From: an uncultured Bacteroidales bacterium
GTDB lineage: Bacteria > Bacteroidota > Bacteroidia > Bacteroidales > Bacteroidaceae
Assembly: GCA_937898885.1 (NCBI GenBank)
Contig: CALDKD010000041.1
Span: 1-64,000 of the forward strand
Direction of reading: 5' to 3'
Length of the DNA: 64,000 bases
Shown here: piece by piece, positions 42,468 to 52,737 of the stretch
Layout of the letters: each line of letters opens with the position of its first letter
How positions within the stretch are numbered: the first letter of the stretch is position 1
Notes under the pieces: generated by a model
Seen by the model: only the letters and a program-made list of their open reading frames with translations
What the model was told of the DNA's origin: nothing
Database searches by the model: none
Made by a program: the position numbers and the translations under genes

Positions 42468-44273
42468 TTACTTCCAACCAAGGACATCCTGAAGGTTAGG
42501 ATTACCTGTCTTTATGTCACGTGGGAATGGGAAGTACTCGTGCTTGCCTACTTCAAACGGACTGTGGATAGCCTTAACGTATTTAACAGAAAGCTTGTGC
42601 TCTGCTGCGCCATTTGTGAAGAACTCATCGGTAACGACTGGAATTCTGTCGTGGAAACCTGACTTGTTGAAGATCTGGTCAAGATTAACCTTGCCCTGAG
42701 CTGCCCAGCGTACCAGGTCATGGAAACGGCAGCCCTCGAACCATAGCTCGTACTGCTTCTCGTCCATAATATCCTGCAATGCCAGCTTGCTGCTGATCTT
42801 GCCTGAGCCAGAACGCTCCTGAACCAGATTGAGAGCTGCAAGACCCTCTGCCTCATCTGAGCCGATGCAAGCCTCTGCGTAGAGAAGCAGTGCCTCAGCG
42901 TAACGTGCCATGCAAAGGTTGCTGATGTTGGAGTTAGGTCCAAGACCGAAGTCATCGCTCATATAGGTGCTTGCCTTCTCGCCTGCAACCAACCTTGGTA
43001 CATTATGCCATACCATTCTCTTCCACTCGAAGAACTTGTCGTGGCTATAGACACCTGATGTTGACTTGATACCGCGATTCTTGTCAGCCTTCTTCTGCTC
43101 AAGAGTTCCATCGTTTACGTCAGAACCGCTCCAATCCATCTCATAAAGGAACTCATCCTCTGTGAGGAATGTTGCGAGACGACGAGGTGACTTGCCATCG
43201 TGCTCAAGGAACTTCTGTGCGAAGTCCTGCTGGATGGCACCACCATTCCAACCGCCACCGCCACCGGGGAGGTTCTCACATACTGTAGGAGTTGATGCCA
43301 TAGCGTCTGTACGCCAGCAGAGAACGTCTGCGATCATCCAACGACCACGCTGGATAGGGGTACCTGAACCCCATGCGTTAGCTGTGAAGTTTGCATCCTC
43401 AATAAAGTTAGGAGCAAAGAGAACCTCAGAGTTACCATCGCCTGCAGCGTGTGTAAGCATCCAGAAATCCTCAGAAGGAACAAGTGCGTATTTTTTACTT
43501 CCAATGAGGGCTCCGAGATAGTCACGCGCGGTTGCCGGATCATTGTTGAACATGGCAGCCTTTCCAGCTACGAACTGAGCGAAACCCTTTGTCATGCGGG
43601 CAGTGGCGTCCTTGTCATTGACATCCTTCTTTTCTGGAAGAACATTTGACTTAATGGCCTTATCGCACTCTGCGATAACCCAGTCAAGCACCTGCTTCTG
43701 GCTTTCAGCCTGAACTGGGAGCTCGTCCGGAGAAAGAAGACGGTTAACGATGTTTGGCCGATTCCAGGTAAGAGCCATCATCATGTGCATGTAAGCGCGG
43801 AATACCCTTGCCTCGGCTACACATCTGTCCGTTACAGCGCTCTGGTACTTTGGTTCTGCGTTGTTCTTGTTCTCAGTTGTAAAATTGGAAATGATGAAGT
43901 TGGCTGCAAGTATGGAATTTGCATAGCCGTTATAGAGCTGCTTCAACGCATCATTTGCGTTATCATAGCGGAACTCATCGTATTCACGGAAACCAGCGTG
44001 GTCACCTGCGTCACCACCGGCAGCGAGAATATCGTCTGATGAGTAGTTGAAAAGCATAAGCTGTGGATTGTAGATACCTTCTGTTCCGGCGATACCGTCA
44101 CCTCCGAAACAACTGGCATACATATTGGCAAGGAGTGCCTCTGCGTCAGCGTCAGACTTGTAGAAATCTTCTTCGCTGACTACACCCTTCTGCTGGATGT
44201 CCAGATTCTTCTCACATGATGAGACTGCAAACATTGCAGCTACAACAAGAGCTGAGGATAATATCTTTTTCAT
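42468..44273 (-). CDS. SusD/RagB-family nutrient-binding lipoprotein
   Basis: A 601-residue surface lipoprotein (signal MKKILSSALVVAAMFAVSSC) with SusD-like TPR helices: DADAEALLANMYASCFGG near the N-terminus, a large central insertion, and the C-terminal family signature YELWFEGCRFHDLVRW. It caps the paired SusC channel and delivers the ligand. The ligand is unknown: no enzyme, sensor or sulfatase gene is adjacent, and a terminator follows. Confidence 0.93.
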   Translation of the reverse strand: MKKILSSALVVAAMFAVSSCEKNLDIQQKGVVSEEDFYKSDADAEALLANMYASCFGGDGIAGTEGIYNPQLMLFNYSSDDILAAGGDAGDHAGFREYDEFRYDNANDALKQLYNGYANSILAANFIISNFTTENKNNAEPKYQSAVTDRCVAEARVFRAYMHMMMALTWNRPNIVNRLLSPDELPVQAESQKQVLDWVIAECDKAIKSNVLPEKKDVNDKDATARMTKGFAQFVAGKAAMFNNDPATARDYLGALIGSKKYALVPSEDFWMLTHAAGDGNSEVLFAPNFIEDANFTANAWGSGTPIQRGRWMIADVLCWRTDAMASTPTVCENLPGGGGGWNGGAIQQDFAQKFLEHDGKSPRRLATFLTEDEFLYEMDWSGSDVNDGTLEQKKADKNRGIKSTSGVYSHDKFFEWKRMVWHNVPRLVAGEKASTYMSDDFGLGPNSNISNLCMARYAEALLLYAEACIGSDEAEGLAALNLVQERSGSGKISSKLALQDIMDEKQYELWFEGCRFHDLVRWAAQGKVNLDQIFNKSGFHDRIPVVTDEFFTNGAAEHKLSVKYVKAIHSPFEVGKHEYFPFPRDIKTGNPNLQDVLGWK

Positions 44274-44293
44274 ATTCTTTTTCCTTTACGAGT

Positions 44294-47200
44294 TTAGAAT
44301 GTAAGATTGACGCCAAGCACAACCTTTTGCATGGTCGGATATGAACCCCAGTCAAGACCTGCTGCATTTGAAGAGTTGACTGATGCAGTTGCAGGATCGA
44401 GTCCTGGATACTTGGTGATTGTGAAGAAGTCATCAAGAGATACATAGAGACGCAGGTTGCTGATAGCTGCCTTCTTTGTGATTCTTGAAGGAATAGTGTA
44501 ACCCAGCTGAATGGTCTGGAAGCGGAAGTAGTTGCCTTTGAATGCGTTTCCGGTTGATGACCAGAATGGGCTGTCGGCTGCGAGAACCTTGTCAGGAGCA
44601 GGAAGCTTTGCGCTTGTGTTCTCCTTTGTCCAGGAGTTCTCCAGATAGTAGCTGAAGTTGTTCTTCACGCCTGTACGGTGGGTAACAGGTACGATTGTGT
44701 TGCCGCCCTGTCCGTAGCCGTTGAGGGTAAAGTCAAATCCCTTGTACTCAAGGTTGATGTTGATACCGTAAGTGAAGGTCGGGATTGTTGTTCCGATGTT
44801 TGTCAGATCTGCTGTAGAGATCTCATTGTCACCGTTGATATCCTTGATGATGGCTGAACCGTCATCGGCCACGCCCTCATACTTGTAACCAAGGAGGTAC
44901 CATACAGGGTAACCAGCCTCGAAAGCGTTCTGAATCTTGTAGTTTGTTGATGATGCGGCTGCGTTGGTAACACGTGCCACGCGGTCTGCCGTTGAGAGAA
45001 CCTCGTTGTGCAGAGTGGTGAGGTTTGCGTTGATAGAGTAGTTGAATGCGCCAATGCGGTCTCTCCAACCAATCTCGAACTCCCAGCCTCTGTTGAGTAC
45101 TGTACCGCCGTTGACTGTTGTTGTGCTTGCGCCAAGCTCAGTCGGGATATTGATATCGAACAGAAGGTCCTTTGTTCTCTTGTCGAAGAAGTCGGCGCTG
45201 AAGGTCAGACGGTTGTTCAGGAAACGTGCGTCAATACCGGCGTCAATCTGATCTGAGGTCTCCCAGGTAAGATCCGGGTTAGGAAGACCGTTCGAATAGT
45301 TAGGATGTGATGCGAATGTTGAGCCTGGGGTGGTAACACCATACTGATACCAGTTGTCACCAACTGCGATGGTTGTTGCATAACGATATCCGCTGAGTAC
45401 GTTTACGTTACCGTTGCGGCCCCATGATCCGCGGATCTTCAGGAATGAGAGAGCCTCGGTGTCGATGTTGTCCTTGATGAATGACTCGTTGCTGATTGTC
45501 CAGCCTGCTGAGAATGATGGGAAGTAACCCCAACGGTTCTTTGCAGGAAGCTTTGAAGAGTCAAATGCGTCGGCACGGAAGTTGGCCTGTACGCTGTAAC
45601 GGTTGTCGTAGCTGTAGATCAGACGTCCGAAGTATGCGAGGGATGCTGACTTGCCAGGAACGTTGGTTACGTTCTTTGTCACATCACCCTTTACATAGCT
45701 CATATACTGGAACTGAGGATCTGTAGCGGAGAGAATCTCGGCACCGTTTGAGCCGTTGGCGCTTGTCTGAATGTTATCGGTGTTGTTCTCCTTGTAAGAC
45801 ATACCGATCATCGCTGTCAGATCGTGCTTCTGTGCGATTGTTACGTTGTAGTTCGCAAAGTTCTCCCACTGGTAGTAGTTACTGGTGTTGGTGTTTGCGG
45901 AGATTGAGTAGTTGTCCTGTGAGCCACGGCCGATATAGTACGGAGCTGTGAAGTTGTGGCTGTTGCTCTGGCTGATTCTGTAGCCGAAACGTGAGGTGAT
46001 GGTAAGTCCCTTGACCGGAGTAAGGTTGGCGAAGAAAGTACCGTTGATGTTGAAGCCCTTGTTCGTTCCGTCTGATGCGAGAATCTTTGCAAGTGGGTTA
46101 CCCTCAACGTCGGAATACATTGGAGCAGCATAGTAGTTGCCGTTCTCATCCTGGAAAAGCCTCTTGTTGGATGCACCTTTAAGGTATGCGTCGTATGCGC
46201 CCTTGAACTCGACATCCTTTATCTGACTAGGATCAGTATAATAAAGAGGAGTAAGAGGCTCAAGGTTGAGTACAGACTCGAATGAGGATGAGTAGCCGCG
46301 CTGTGACACGCTCTTTGTCTCATACTTCTCGATGGAGTTTGTAGTTCCTACCTGCAACCACTTGAAGAGCTGGTAGTCAGCATTAACCTGTGCGGTGAAG
46401 CGCTGATAGACGTCTCTGTCACCCTTTACGGCACCGTTGTTGTCAACGAAGTTGAGTGATGTGAAGAAATGACCCTGGTTGTTACCGCCAGAGATGCTCA
46501 GTGAGTGCTGCTGGCTCCAAGTCGGCTCAAGATACTCACCAATCCAGTCTGTATCGATTACGCCATTGGCATAATCAGGATGGCTGAAGTCATAGTCATC
46601 GATACGTGAGCTCATATACTGTGGGTCGTTGATATACTCAAGACCTACGTACTCGATAAGCTGATCACGGTTCATCAGAGGGCGCTTCCTGTAGTTCTGG
46701 TTTGTGAACTTGCCGGTGTATGATACGGTAGCCTTGCCGGTCTGTCCCTGCTTTGTGGTAACCAGAACGACACCGTTACCTGCCTCAGCACCGTAGATAG
46801 CTGCTGATGCACCATCCTTCAGGATCTCCATTGACTCGATCATTGAAGGATCAAGATACTGGATGCTGTTTACCTGAAGACCATCTACTATATAAAGAGG
46901 TGAGAGGTTACCGCCGTTTGAGGAGATACCACGGATACGGATCTCTGAGGCTGCGCCAGGAGCACCATCGGTGATGATGTTGATACCTGCAACCTTACCC
47001 TGAAGAGCGGTAGCGGCATCGGTGGTTGACAGAGACTTGAGAGCGTCAGCGTTTACAGAGCCTACGGCACCTGTAAGGTCGCTCTTCTTCTGAACACCGT
47101 AACCGATAACCACAACCTCGTTCAGAAGCTCTGAGTCTTCCTGAAGAACGATCTTCATGTTAGGTGTGGCCTTTACCTCCTGTGTGGTGAAACCCATGTA

Positions 47201-47425
47201 GGAGACAACCAAAGTGGCGTTGGCAGGTACATTCTGAAGGGTAAAGTTACCATCCAGATCAGTGGCGGTACCGTTGCTGGTTCCCTGAACCAGAATAGCG
47301 ACACCGATCAGCGGCTCATTGTCGCTGCCAGAGATTACCTGACCTGTCACTGTACGAGACTGTCCAAATGCTGAGCTTACAGCAAACAGACACATTGCAA
47401 CAAAAGCAAAAAACTTTGTTCTCAT
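44294..47425 (-). CDS. SusC/RagA-family TonB-linked outer-membrane transporter
   Basis: A 1043-residue TonB-dependent transporter. After a signal peptide comes a carboxypeptidase-regulatory-like domain (VTGQVISGSDNEPLIGVAILVQGT), the TonB-contact region (NEVVVIGYGVQKKSDLTGAVG), the plug (GKVAGINIITDGAPG, IRIRGISSNGG) and a 22-strand barrel ending in VVLGVNLTF with a terminal aromatic. It imports an oligomer captured by the SusD partner 20 bases downstream. No extracytoplasmic sigma/anti-sigma signalling domain is present. Confidence 0.95.
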   Translation of the reverse strand: MRTKFFAFVAMCLFAVSSAFGQSRTVTGQVISGSDNEPLIGVAILVQGTSNGTATDLDGNFTLQNVPANATLVVSYMGFTTQEVKATPNMKIVLQEDSELLNEVVVIGYGVQKKSDLTGAVGSVNADALKSLSTTDAATALQGKVAGINIITDGAPGAASEIRIRGISSNGGNLSPLYIVDGLQVNSIQYLDPSMIESMEILKDGASAAIYGAEAGNGVVLVTTKQGQTGKATVSYTGKFTNQNYRKRPLMNRDQLIEYVGLEYINDPQYMSSRIDDYDFSHPDYANGVIDTDWIGEYLEPTWSQQHSLSISGGNNQGHFFTSLNFVDNNGAVKGDRDVYQRFTAQVNADYQLFKWLQVGTTNSIEKYETKSVSQRGYSSSFESVLNLEPLTPLYYTDPSQIKDVEFKGAYDAYLKGASNKRLFQDENGNYYAAPMYSDVEGNPLAKILASDGTNKGFNINGTFFANLTPVKGLTITSRFGYRISQSNSHNFTAPYYIGRGSQDNYSISANTNTSNYYQWENFANYNVTIAQKHDLTAMIGMSYKENNTDNIQTSANGSNGAEILSATDPQFQYMSYVKGDVTKNVTNVPGKSASLAYFGRLIYSYDNRYSVQANFRADAFDSSKLPAKNRWGYFPSFSAGWTISNESFIKDNIDTEALSFLKIRGSWGRNGNVNVLSGYRYATTIAVGDNWYQYGVTTPGSTFASHPNYSNGLPNPDLTWETSDQIDAGIDARFLNNRLTFSADFFDKRTKDLLFDINIPTELGASTTTVNGGTVLNRGWEFEIGWRDRIGAFNYSINANLTTLHNEVLSTADRVARVTNAAASSTNYKIQNAFEAGYPVWYLLGYKYEGVADDGSAIIKDINGDNEISTADLTNIGTTIPTFTYGININLEYKGFDFTLNGYGQGGNTIVPVTHRTGVKNNFSYYLENSWTKENTSAKLPAPDKVLAADSPFWSSTGNAFKGNYFRFQTIQLGYTIPSRITKKAAISNLRLYVSLDDFFTITKYPGLDPATASVNSSNAAGLDWGSYPTMQKVVLGVNLTF

Positions 47426-47533
47426 AAGTTTGACTGTTTAGTAATAAAATAAATTAATAAATAAGTAAATCTCTCTTTCGCTAAATTAAACTATTATAAC
47501 TTTTGCGCATTCGCCTATGACGCAAAACGGTCA

Positions 47534-47541
47534 CAAATGTA
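47534..47541 (-). promoter_or_regulatory. Putative -7 element of susC
   Basis: Minus strand TACATTTG, a full match to TAnnTTTG, 108 bases before the susC ATG. The -33 box is not evident, which would fit an activator-dependent promoter. Confidence 0.45.
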
Positions 47542-47733
47542 ATCAAAATTTAATTGATGTACGCATTTTGCTAATAAAAATTAATTAAATGGAGGCGAAT
47601 GTAACAATATCCGCTGCCTGCCGTCTCATACATATTTTTTTATTAACAGAAGCAAGATGTGCCGTGGTGTCCCTTTTTGCATCATACTTTCTACAAAATA
47701 GCCTTTTGTTGCGGCTTTGTGCTGAAAAGTGAA

Positions 47734-47741
47734 TAACTTTG
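47734..47741 (+). promoter_or_regulatory. Putative -7 element of the thr operon
   Basis: TAACTTTG, matching TAnnTTTG, 41 bases before the GTG at 47783 and inside the longer thrA reading frame. It supports the downstream start. Confidence 0.5.
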
Positions 47742-47782
47742 CGCTTTTGTACAACAATGGTTACACTATTTATATTTTCCAA

Positions 47783-50203
47783 GTGAAGGTATTGAAGTTC
47801 GGGGGCTCCTCTGTGGGCTCAAAGGAGAGTATCCTCAATGTAAAGGGAATAGTTGAGGCTTGCAGTGACGATGTGATTGTCGTTGTGTCGGCTTTGGGCG
47901 GCATAACCGACAAGCTGATATCCACCGCGCGTATGGCCGCGTCAGGCTCGGCCAAGTATGAGCAGGAGCTGACGGCGATGCTTACACGTCACGAGACTAT
48001 GATACGCGATGTGATTCCCGCCGGTAGTCGCAGAAAGGCCTTTAACGGAGTGCGCAGGCTGTTCGCTGAGCTGACGAACATTATGAACGGCCTTTATCTT
48101 ATTCACGATTTGTCGGACAATACGCTTGATACGGTGGTCAGTTACGGTGAGCGTCTCTCCTCGCAGATTGTGGCGCAGCTGATTGATGACATCAGGCTCT
48201 TCGACGCGCGTGACTTTATCAAGACCGGACATGGCCGCCACGTAATTGACAGTGAGAAGACAGAACGGCTGATTCGCGAGACCTTCTGTGATATGCCGCA
48301 CCGCTCACTGGTTCAGGGCTTCATAGCGTCGGACACCGAGACCGGCGATGTGACAAACCTGGGACGTGGCGGCTCGGACTATACCGCCTCACTGATCGCG
48401 GCCGCACTCGATGCCGGCTCGCTGGAGATATGGACCGATGTGGACGGCTTTATGACCGCCGACCCAAGAGTGATAAGCACCGCATACACCATCAGTGAGC
48501 TGAGTTATGTGGAGGCAATGGAGCTGTGCAATTTCGGAGCCAAGGTCGTGTATCCCCCAACCATATATCCTGTCTGCCTCAAGAATATTCCTATAAAGAT
48601 AAAGAATACTTTCAACCCTGATGCCGAGGGTACGATTATAGTGAAGGAGCTTCCGGCAGGGTCTAAGTCCATCAAGGGTATATCAAGCATCAACGATACG
48701 GCACTCATAACAATGAGCGGTCTTGGAATGGTGGGTGTCATTGGCGTTAACTTCCGTATATTCAAGGCACTGGCGAATAAGGGCATCAGCGTGTTCATGG
48801 TGTCGCAGGCGTCTTCCGAGAACAGCACGTCAATAGGCGTGAGGAATATGGATGCCGACAGCGCCTGCGAGGTGCTCAGCCAGGAGTTCGCCAAGGAGAT
48901 AGAGCTTGGCCAGATATTCCCGATCCACGCGGAGAAGAATCTGGCCACAGTGGCCATCGTAGGCGAGAACATGCGTCAGAATCCGGGTATCGCAGGCAAG
49001 CTTTTCGGCGTGCTGGGACGTAACGGCATCAACGTGATTGCCTGCGCTCAGGGCGCGTCTGAGACAAACATATCATTTGTAGTAGAGAGCAAGTCTCTCC
49101 GCAAGTCACTGAATGTGATTCACGACTCCTTCTTCCTGTCGGAGTATCAGGTGCTGAATCTTTTCATCTGCGGCGTGGGAACTGTGGGCAACAGCCTCAT
49201 TAACCAGATACGCCAGCAGAGAGAGAAGCTGATGCGTGAGCGAGGCCTGAAACTTAATGTGGTGGGAATAGCCCGCGGAAGCAAGGCCATATTCAGCCGT
49301 GACGGCATTGACCTGAAGAACTATCGGGAGCAGCTGGAGAATGGAGATGCCAGCAATCTGGAGCACTTGCGCTCTGAGGTCATCGGAATGAACATATTCA
49401 ATTCTGTATTTGTGGATTGTACCGCCAGCGCGGATGTGGCCAGCCTCTATTGCGATTTCCTGAATCACAATATATCTGTCGTGGCGGCAAACAAGGTGGC
49501 TGCCTCTTCCGATTATGACAATTACGCCACTCTGAAGCAGACTGCCCGCAAGCGTGGCGTGAAATTCCTGTTCGAGACCAACGTGGGCGCCGGTCTTCCG
49601 GTGATAAATACCATCAATGACCTTATTAACAGCGGAGACCGCATTCTGAAAATAGAGGCGGTACTGAGCGGCACACTCAATTTCATCTTCAATATGATAA
49701 GCTCGGAGTGCAAGCTGAGCGACACTGTCCGTCTGGCCAAGGAGAAGGGTTTCAGTGAGCCGGATCCGCGCATTGACCTTTGCGGACGCGATGTGATGCG
49801 CAAGCTTGTCATCCTGGCGCGCGAGAGCGGCTACCAGGTTGAGCAGAGCGATATTGATACAACTCAGTTCATACCTCAGGAATTGCTGGAAGGCTCTTTG
49901 GAGGAGTTCTGGGCCAAACTCCCGTCGCTTGATGAGGATTTCGAGAAGCGCAGGCAGGCTCTTGAGAAGTCTGGCAGGAGATGGCGCTATGTGGCTAAGA
50001 TGGAGTATGGCAAGTGCGGCATATCCCTCAGCGAGGTGAATGAGTATCATCCGTTCTATAATCTGCAGGGAAGCAACAACATCATTCTTCTCACCACTGA
50101 GCGTTATAAGGAATATCCTATGATGATACAGGGCTATGGCGCCGGTGCTGCTGTCACTGCCGCCGGTGTCTTTGCCGATATTATGAGCATTGCCAACATC
50201 TGA
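47783..50203 (+). CDS. thrA: Bifunctional aspartate kinase / homoserine dehydrogenase I
   Basis: An 806-residue fusion catalysing the first and third steps of threonine and methionine synthesis. The kinase domain begins KVLKFGGSSVGSKESI and has TDVDGFMTADPR. The central regulatory region carries ACT domains (ALITMSGLGMVGVIGV, LATVAIVGENMRQNPG), implying feedback by threonine. The dehydrogenase domain starts LFICGVGTVGNSLI and includes AANKVAAS and LSGTLNFIFN. GTG 47783 is chosen because it gives the family-typical MxVLKFGG start, while the upstream part covers the promoter. First gene of a thrA-kinase-thrC run. Confidence 0.95.
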   Translation: MKVLKFGGSSVGSKESILNVKGIVEACSDDVIVVVSALGGITDKLISTARMAASGSAKYEQELTAMLTRHETMIRDVIPAGSRRKAFNGVRRLFAELTNIMNGLYLIHDLSDNTLDTVVSYGERLSSQIVAQLIDDIRLFDARDFIKTGHGRHVIDSEKTERLIRETFCDMPHRSLVQGFIASDTETGDVTNLGRGGSDYTASLIAAALDAGSLEIWTDVDGFMTADPRVISTAYTISELSYVEAMELCNFGAKVVYPPTIYPVCLKNIPIKIKNTFNPDAEGTIIVKELPAGSKSIKGISSINDTALITMSGLGMVGVIGVNFRIFKALANKGISVFMVSQASSENSTSIGVRNMDADSACEVLSQEFAKEIELGQIFPIHAEKNLATVAIVGENMRQNPGIAGKLFGVLGRNGINVIACAQGASETNISFVVESKSLRKSLNVIHDSFFLSEYQVLNLFICGVGTVGNSLINQIRQQREKLMRERGLKLNVVGIARGSKAIFSRDGIDLKNYREQLENGDASNLEHLRSEVIGMNIFNSVFVDCTASADVASLYCDFLNHNISVVAANKVAASSDYDNYATLKQTARKRGVKFLFETNVGAGLPVINTINDLINSGDRILKIEAVLSGTLNFIFNMISSECKLSDTVRLAKEKGFSEPDPRIDLCGRDVMRKLVILARESGYQVEQSDIDTTQFIPQELLEGSLEEFWAKLPSLDEDFEKRRQALEKSGRRWRYVAKMEYGKCGISLSEVNEYHPFYNLQGSNNIILLTTERYKEYPMMIQGYGAGAAVTAAGVFADIMSIANI

Positions 50204-50204
50204 T

Positions 50205-51422
50205 ATGAAGTACATTATAATATTAGGTGACGGAATGGCCGACTGGCCTTGTCCGGAGCTTCAGAACAGGACCATCCTTCAGGCCGCGCATAAACCCTAT
50301 ATGGATATGCTGGCCTCAAAAGGTTGTACCGGTATGATAAAGACCGTTCCCGACGGCTTCACTCCCGGCAGTGAGGTTGCCAATATGGGCGTGCTGGGCT
50401 ACGATGTCAATAAGGTGTTCGAGGGCAGGGGAGTCCTTGAGGCTGCCAATATAGGTGTGGATATCAAGCCAGGACAGATGGGTATGCGTTGCAATATCAT
50501 CTGCGTGAGTGACGGATGCATAAAGAACCATTCAGCCGGACATATATCCACAGAGGAGGCCTCACAGCTGATTGATGCCTTGGAGAGAGAGCTTGGCACA
50601 GACAAGGTGCATTTTCATTGCGGTATCCAGTACCGTCATCTGCTTACGGTTGACGGCGGTGACAAACGCCTTGTCTGTACTCCGCCGCACGATGTTCCCG
50701 GACAGCCGTTTATGCCATTGCTCGTAAAGGCATCCGTGCCCGGGGCTGAGCCCACCGCCAGTCTGCTCAATGACCTTATCCTGCGCTCGCAGGAGGTTCT
50801 GGCGGAACATCCGGTCAATCTGAGGCGAGTGGCCGAGGGAAAGGATCCCGCCAACAGCATCTGGCCCTGGTCTCCGGGGTATCGTCCCAGAATGAATACA
50901 CTTTCCGAGCTCTTCCCGTCTATCCAAAGCAGTTCTGTAATCTCAGCCGTTGACCTTATAAAAGGCATAGGCCATTATGCGGGAATGAAGGTAATAGATG
51001 TGGAGGGCGCTACCGGCCTGTTTGACACGAACTATGAGAACAAGGCGAGGGCCGCGGTAGATGCCTTGCGTACGGACAACTTCGTGTATGTGCACGTGGA
51101 GGCTCCTGACGAGGCTGGCCATGAGGGCAATGTGGCCCTGAAACTGCGTACCGTTGAGGATCTTGACAGCCGTCTGATAGGTCCGGTGCTCGAGGCTGTG
51201 AGGGACTGGGCAGAGCCTGTATGCTTTGCCGTATTGCCCGACCACCCGACACCTTGCGCTCACAGGACCCATACGTCGGATCCTGTTCCGTTCCTTATAT
51301 ACCGTCCGGGAATGCAGGCCGATACGGTTGCCTGCTTTGACGAGGAATCCTGTAAGTCCGGAGGCTACGGCCTGCTTCAGGAAGGTACCGACTTTATTAA
51401 ATTGTTCTTGAATAATAATTGA
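50205..51422 (+). CDS. Phosphoglycerate-mutase-like protein, probable homoserine kinase
   Basis: A 405-residue alkaline-phosphatase-superfamily protein of the archaeal ApgM type. Motifs: ILGDGMADWP (metal Asp), GSEVANMGVLGYD (candidate nucleophile Ser), HVEAPDEAGHEG and LPDHPTPCAHRTHTSDPVPF. Database-style annotation would be cofactor-independent phosphoglycerate mutase, but it lies between thrA and thrC, exactly where ThrB is needed, and no GHMP-type homoserine kinase is in the window. A member of this family has been linked to homoserine kinase activity in Bacteroides. ATG 50205 is one base after the thrA stop. Confidence 0.8.
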   Translation: MKYIIILGDGMADWPCPELQNRTILQAAHKPYMDMLASKGCTGMIKTVPDGFTPGSEVANMGVLGYDVNKVFEGRGVLEAANIGVDIKPGQMGMRCNIICVSDGCIKNHSAGHISTEEASQLIDALERELGTDKVHFHCGIQYRHLLTVDGGDKRLVCTPPHDVPGQPFMPLLVKASVPGAEPTASLLNDLILRSQEVLAEHPVNLRRVAEGKDPANSIWPWSPGYRPRMNTLSELFPSIQSSSVISAVDLIKGIGHYAGMKVIDVEGATGLFDTNYENKARAAVDALRTDNFVYVHVEAPDEAGHEGNVALKLRTVEDLDSRLIGPVLEAVRDWAEPVCFAVLPDHPTPCAHRTHTSDPVPFLIYRPGMQADTVACFDEESCKSGGYGLLQEGTDFIKLFLNNN

Positions 51423-51424
51423 TT

Positions 51425-52732
51425 ATGAGATATTACAGCACAAACCATAAGTCAGATGATGTGTCGCTTCGCGATGCGGTAGTACGCGGTCTTGCACCAG
51501 ACAGAGGCTTGTATATGCCTGAGCGCATCAAGAGCCTGCCAAAGACTTTCTACGATGCTATTGCGGATATGACGCTTCAGGAGATCTCGTATCAGGTTGC
51601 CGATGCCTTCTTCGGTGAGGATATTCCCGCTGAGGATCTGAGGCACATTGTCTATGATACGATGGCGTTCCCCATACCGGTTGTAAAGGTTGAGGATAAT
51701 ATATATTCGCTGGAGCTTTTCCACGGCCCGACACTGGCGTTCAAGGATGTGGGCGCAAGGTTTATGGCGCGTCTGCTCGGCTATTTCAACCGCGATGAGA
51801 GCCAGCTGGTGAATGTGCTGGTGGCCACATCGGGCGATACCGGAAGCGCTGTGGCCAACGGCTTCCTTGGCGTTGAGGGTGTACACGTCTATGTGCTCTA
51901 TCCGAAAGGCAAGGTCAGTCCCATACAGGAGTGTCAGTTCACTACTCTCGGGCAAAACATAACGGCGGTTGAGGTTGATGGCGTGTTCGATGACTGCCAG
52001 GCACTTGTCAAGAACGCCTTCATGGATGCTGAGCTCGGCTCAGGAATGAGACTGACATCGGCCAACTCCATCAATGTGGCGCGATTCCTGCCACAGGCAT
52101 TCTACTATTTCGGGGCATACGCTCAAATGAGGAAGGCCGGCAAGGCGGACAATCTGGTGATATGTGTGCCAAGCGGTAATTTTGGCAACATAACTGCCGG
52201 CCTGTTCGGCTGGAGGATGGGGCTTCCGGTAAGCCGCTTCATTGCGGCCAACAACGCCAATGATATCTTCTACAACTATTTGCAGAGTGGCGTGTATTCA
52301 CCTAAGCCATCGGTACAGACGCTTGCCAACGCGATGGATGTAGGTGACCCGAGCAACTTTGCCCGCGTTCAGGCGCTTTATAATGGCTCGCACAAGGATA
52401 TCTGTGCCGGGATAAGTGGCGCTACCTACAGTGATGGGCAGATAAAGGAGACTCTTAAGGATGTGTTCCAGCGTACAGGCTATCTTATGGATCCTCACGG
52501 AACCTGTGGATACAGGGCTCTGAGGGAGCAGCTCAGACCAGGTGAGTGCGGTGTGTTCCTTGAGACGGCGCATCCTGCCAAGTTCAAGGAGAAGGTAGAT
52601 GCCATCACTGGTGGAGACGTAAAGATACCCGCACGTCTTCAGGAGTTTATGAAGGGTACCAAGCAGAGTGTCCCGGTAAGCAAGGATTACTCTGATTTCC
52701 GTTCCTTCCTGATGTCTGAGGCAGGTAAATAA
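51425..52732 (+). CDS. thrC: Threonine synthase
   Basis: A 435-residue pyridoxal-phosphate enzyme converting O-phosphohomoserine to threonine. It opens with the classic MRYYSTNHKSDDVSLRDAV and GLAPDRGLYMPE; the PLP lysine is in GPTLAFKDVGARF, the phosphate-binding loop is SGDTGSAVANGF, and CVPSGNFGNITAG follows. It is full length for the ThrC class of enterics and Bacteroidetes. It starts two bases after the kinase-candidate stop. Confidence 0.95.
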   Translation: MRYYSTNHKSDDVSLRDAVVRGLAPDRGLYMPERIKSLPKTFYDAIADMTLQEISYQVADAFFGEDIPAEDLRHIVYDTMAFPIPVVKVEDNIYSLELFHGPTLAFKDVGARFMARLLGYFNRDESQLVNVLVATSGDTGSAVANGFLGVEGVHVYVLYPKGKVSPIQECQFTTLGQNITAVEVDGVFDDCQALVKNAFMDAELGSGMRLTSANSINVARFLPQAFYYFGAYAQMRKAGKADNLVICVPSGNFGNITAGLFGWRMGLPVSRFIAANNANDIFYNYLQSGVYSPKPSVQTLANAMDVGDPSNFARVQALYNGSHKDICAGISGATYSDGQIKETLKDVFQRTGYLMDPHGTCGYRALREQLRPGECGVFLETAHPAKFKEKVDAITGGDVKIPARLQEFMKGTKQSVPVSKDYSDFRSFLMSEAGK

Positions 52733-52737
52733 ACTGT

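Larger units (their letters stand above)
47426..47782. other. Divergent intergenic region susC / thrA
   Basis: A 357-bp AT-rich stretch without a credible gene; the short minus-strand ORF at 47585-47782 has no homologous features and overlaps both promoters. It contains the two -7 elements listed separately. The susC leader would be about 100 bases long; I see no hairpin strong enough to call a riboswitch. Confidence 0.6.

Noticed and set aside
45841..46215. Minus-strand alternative-frame ORF within susC
   Set aside because: It is an out-of-frame reading of the barrel region with low-complexity Thr/Ser/Arg content.
47426..47533. Riboswitch in the susC leader
   Set aside because: The leader is AT-rich with no stable multi-stem structure that I can recognise; SusC genes are usually controlled at transcription.
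49106..50215. Long minus-strand ORF (369 codons) opposite thrA
   Set aside because: It lies wholly antisense to the dehydrogenase part of thrA, shows no family features and has no promoter or start signal. It is a by-product of codon bias.
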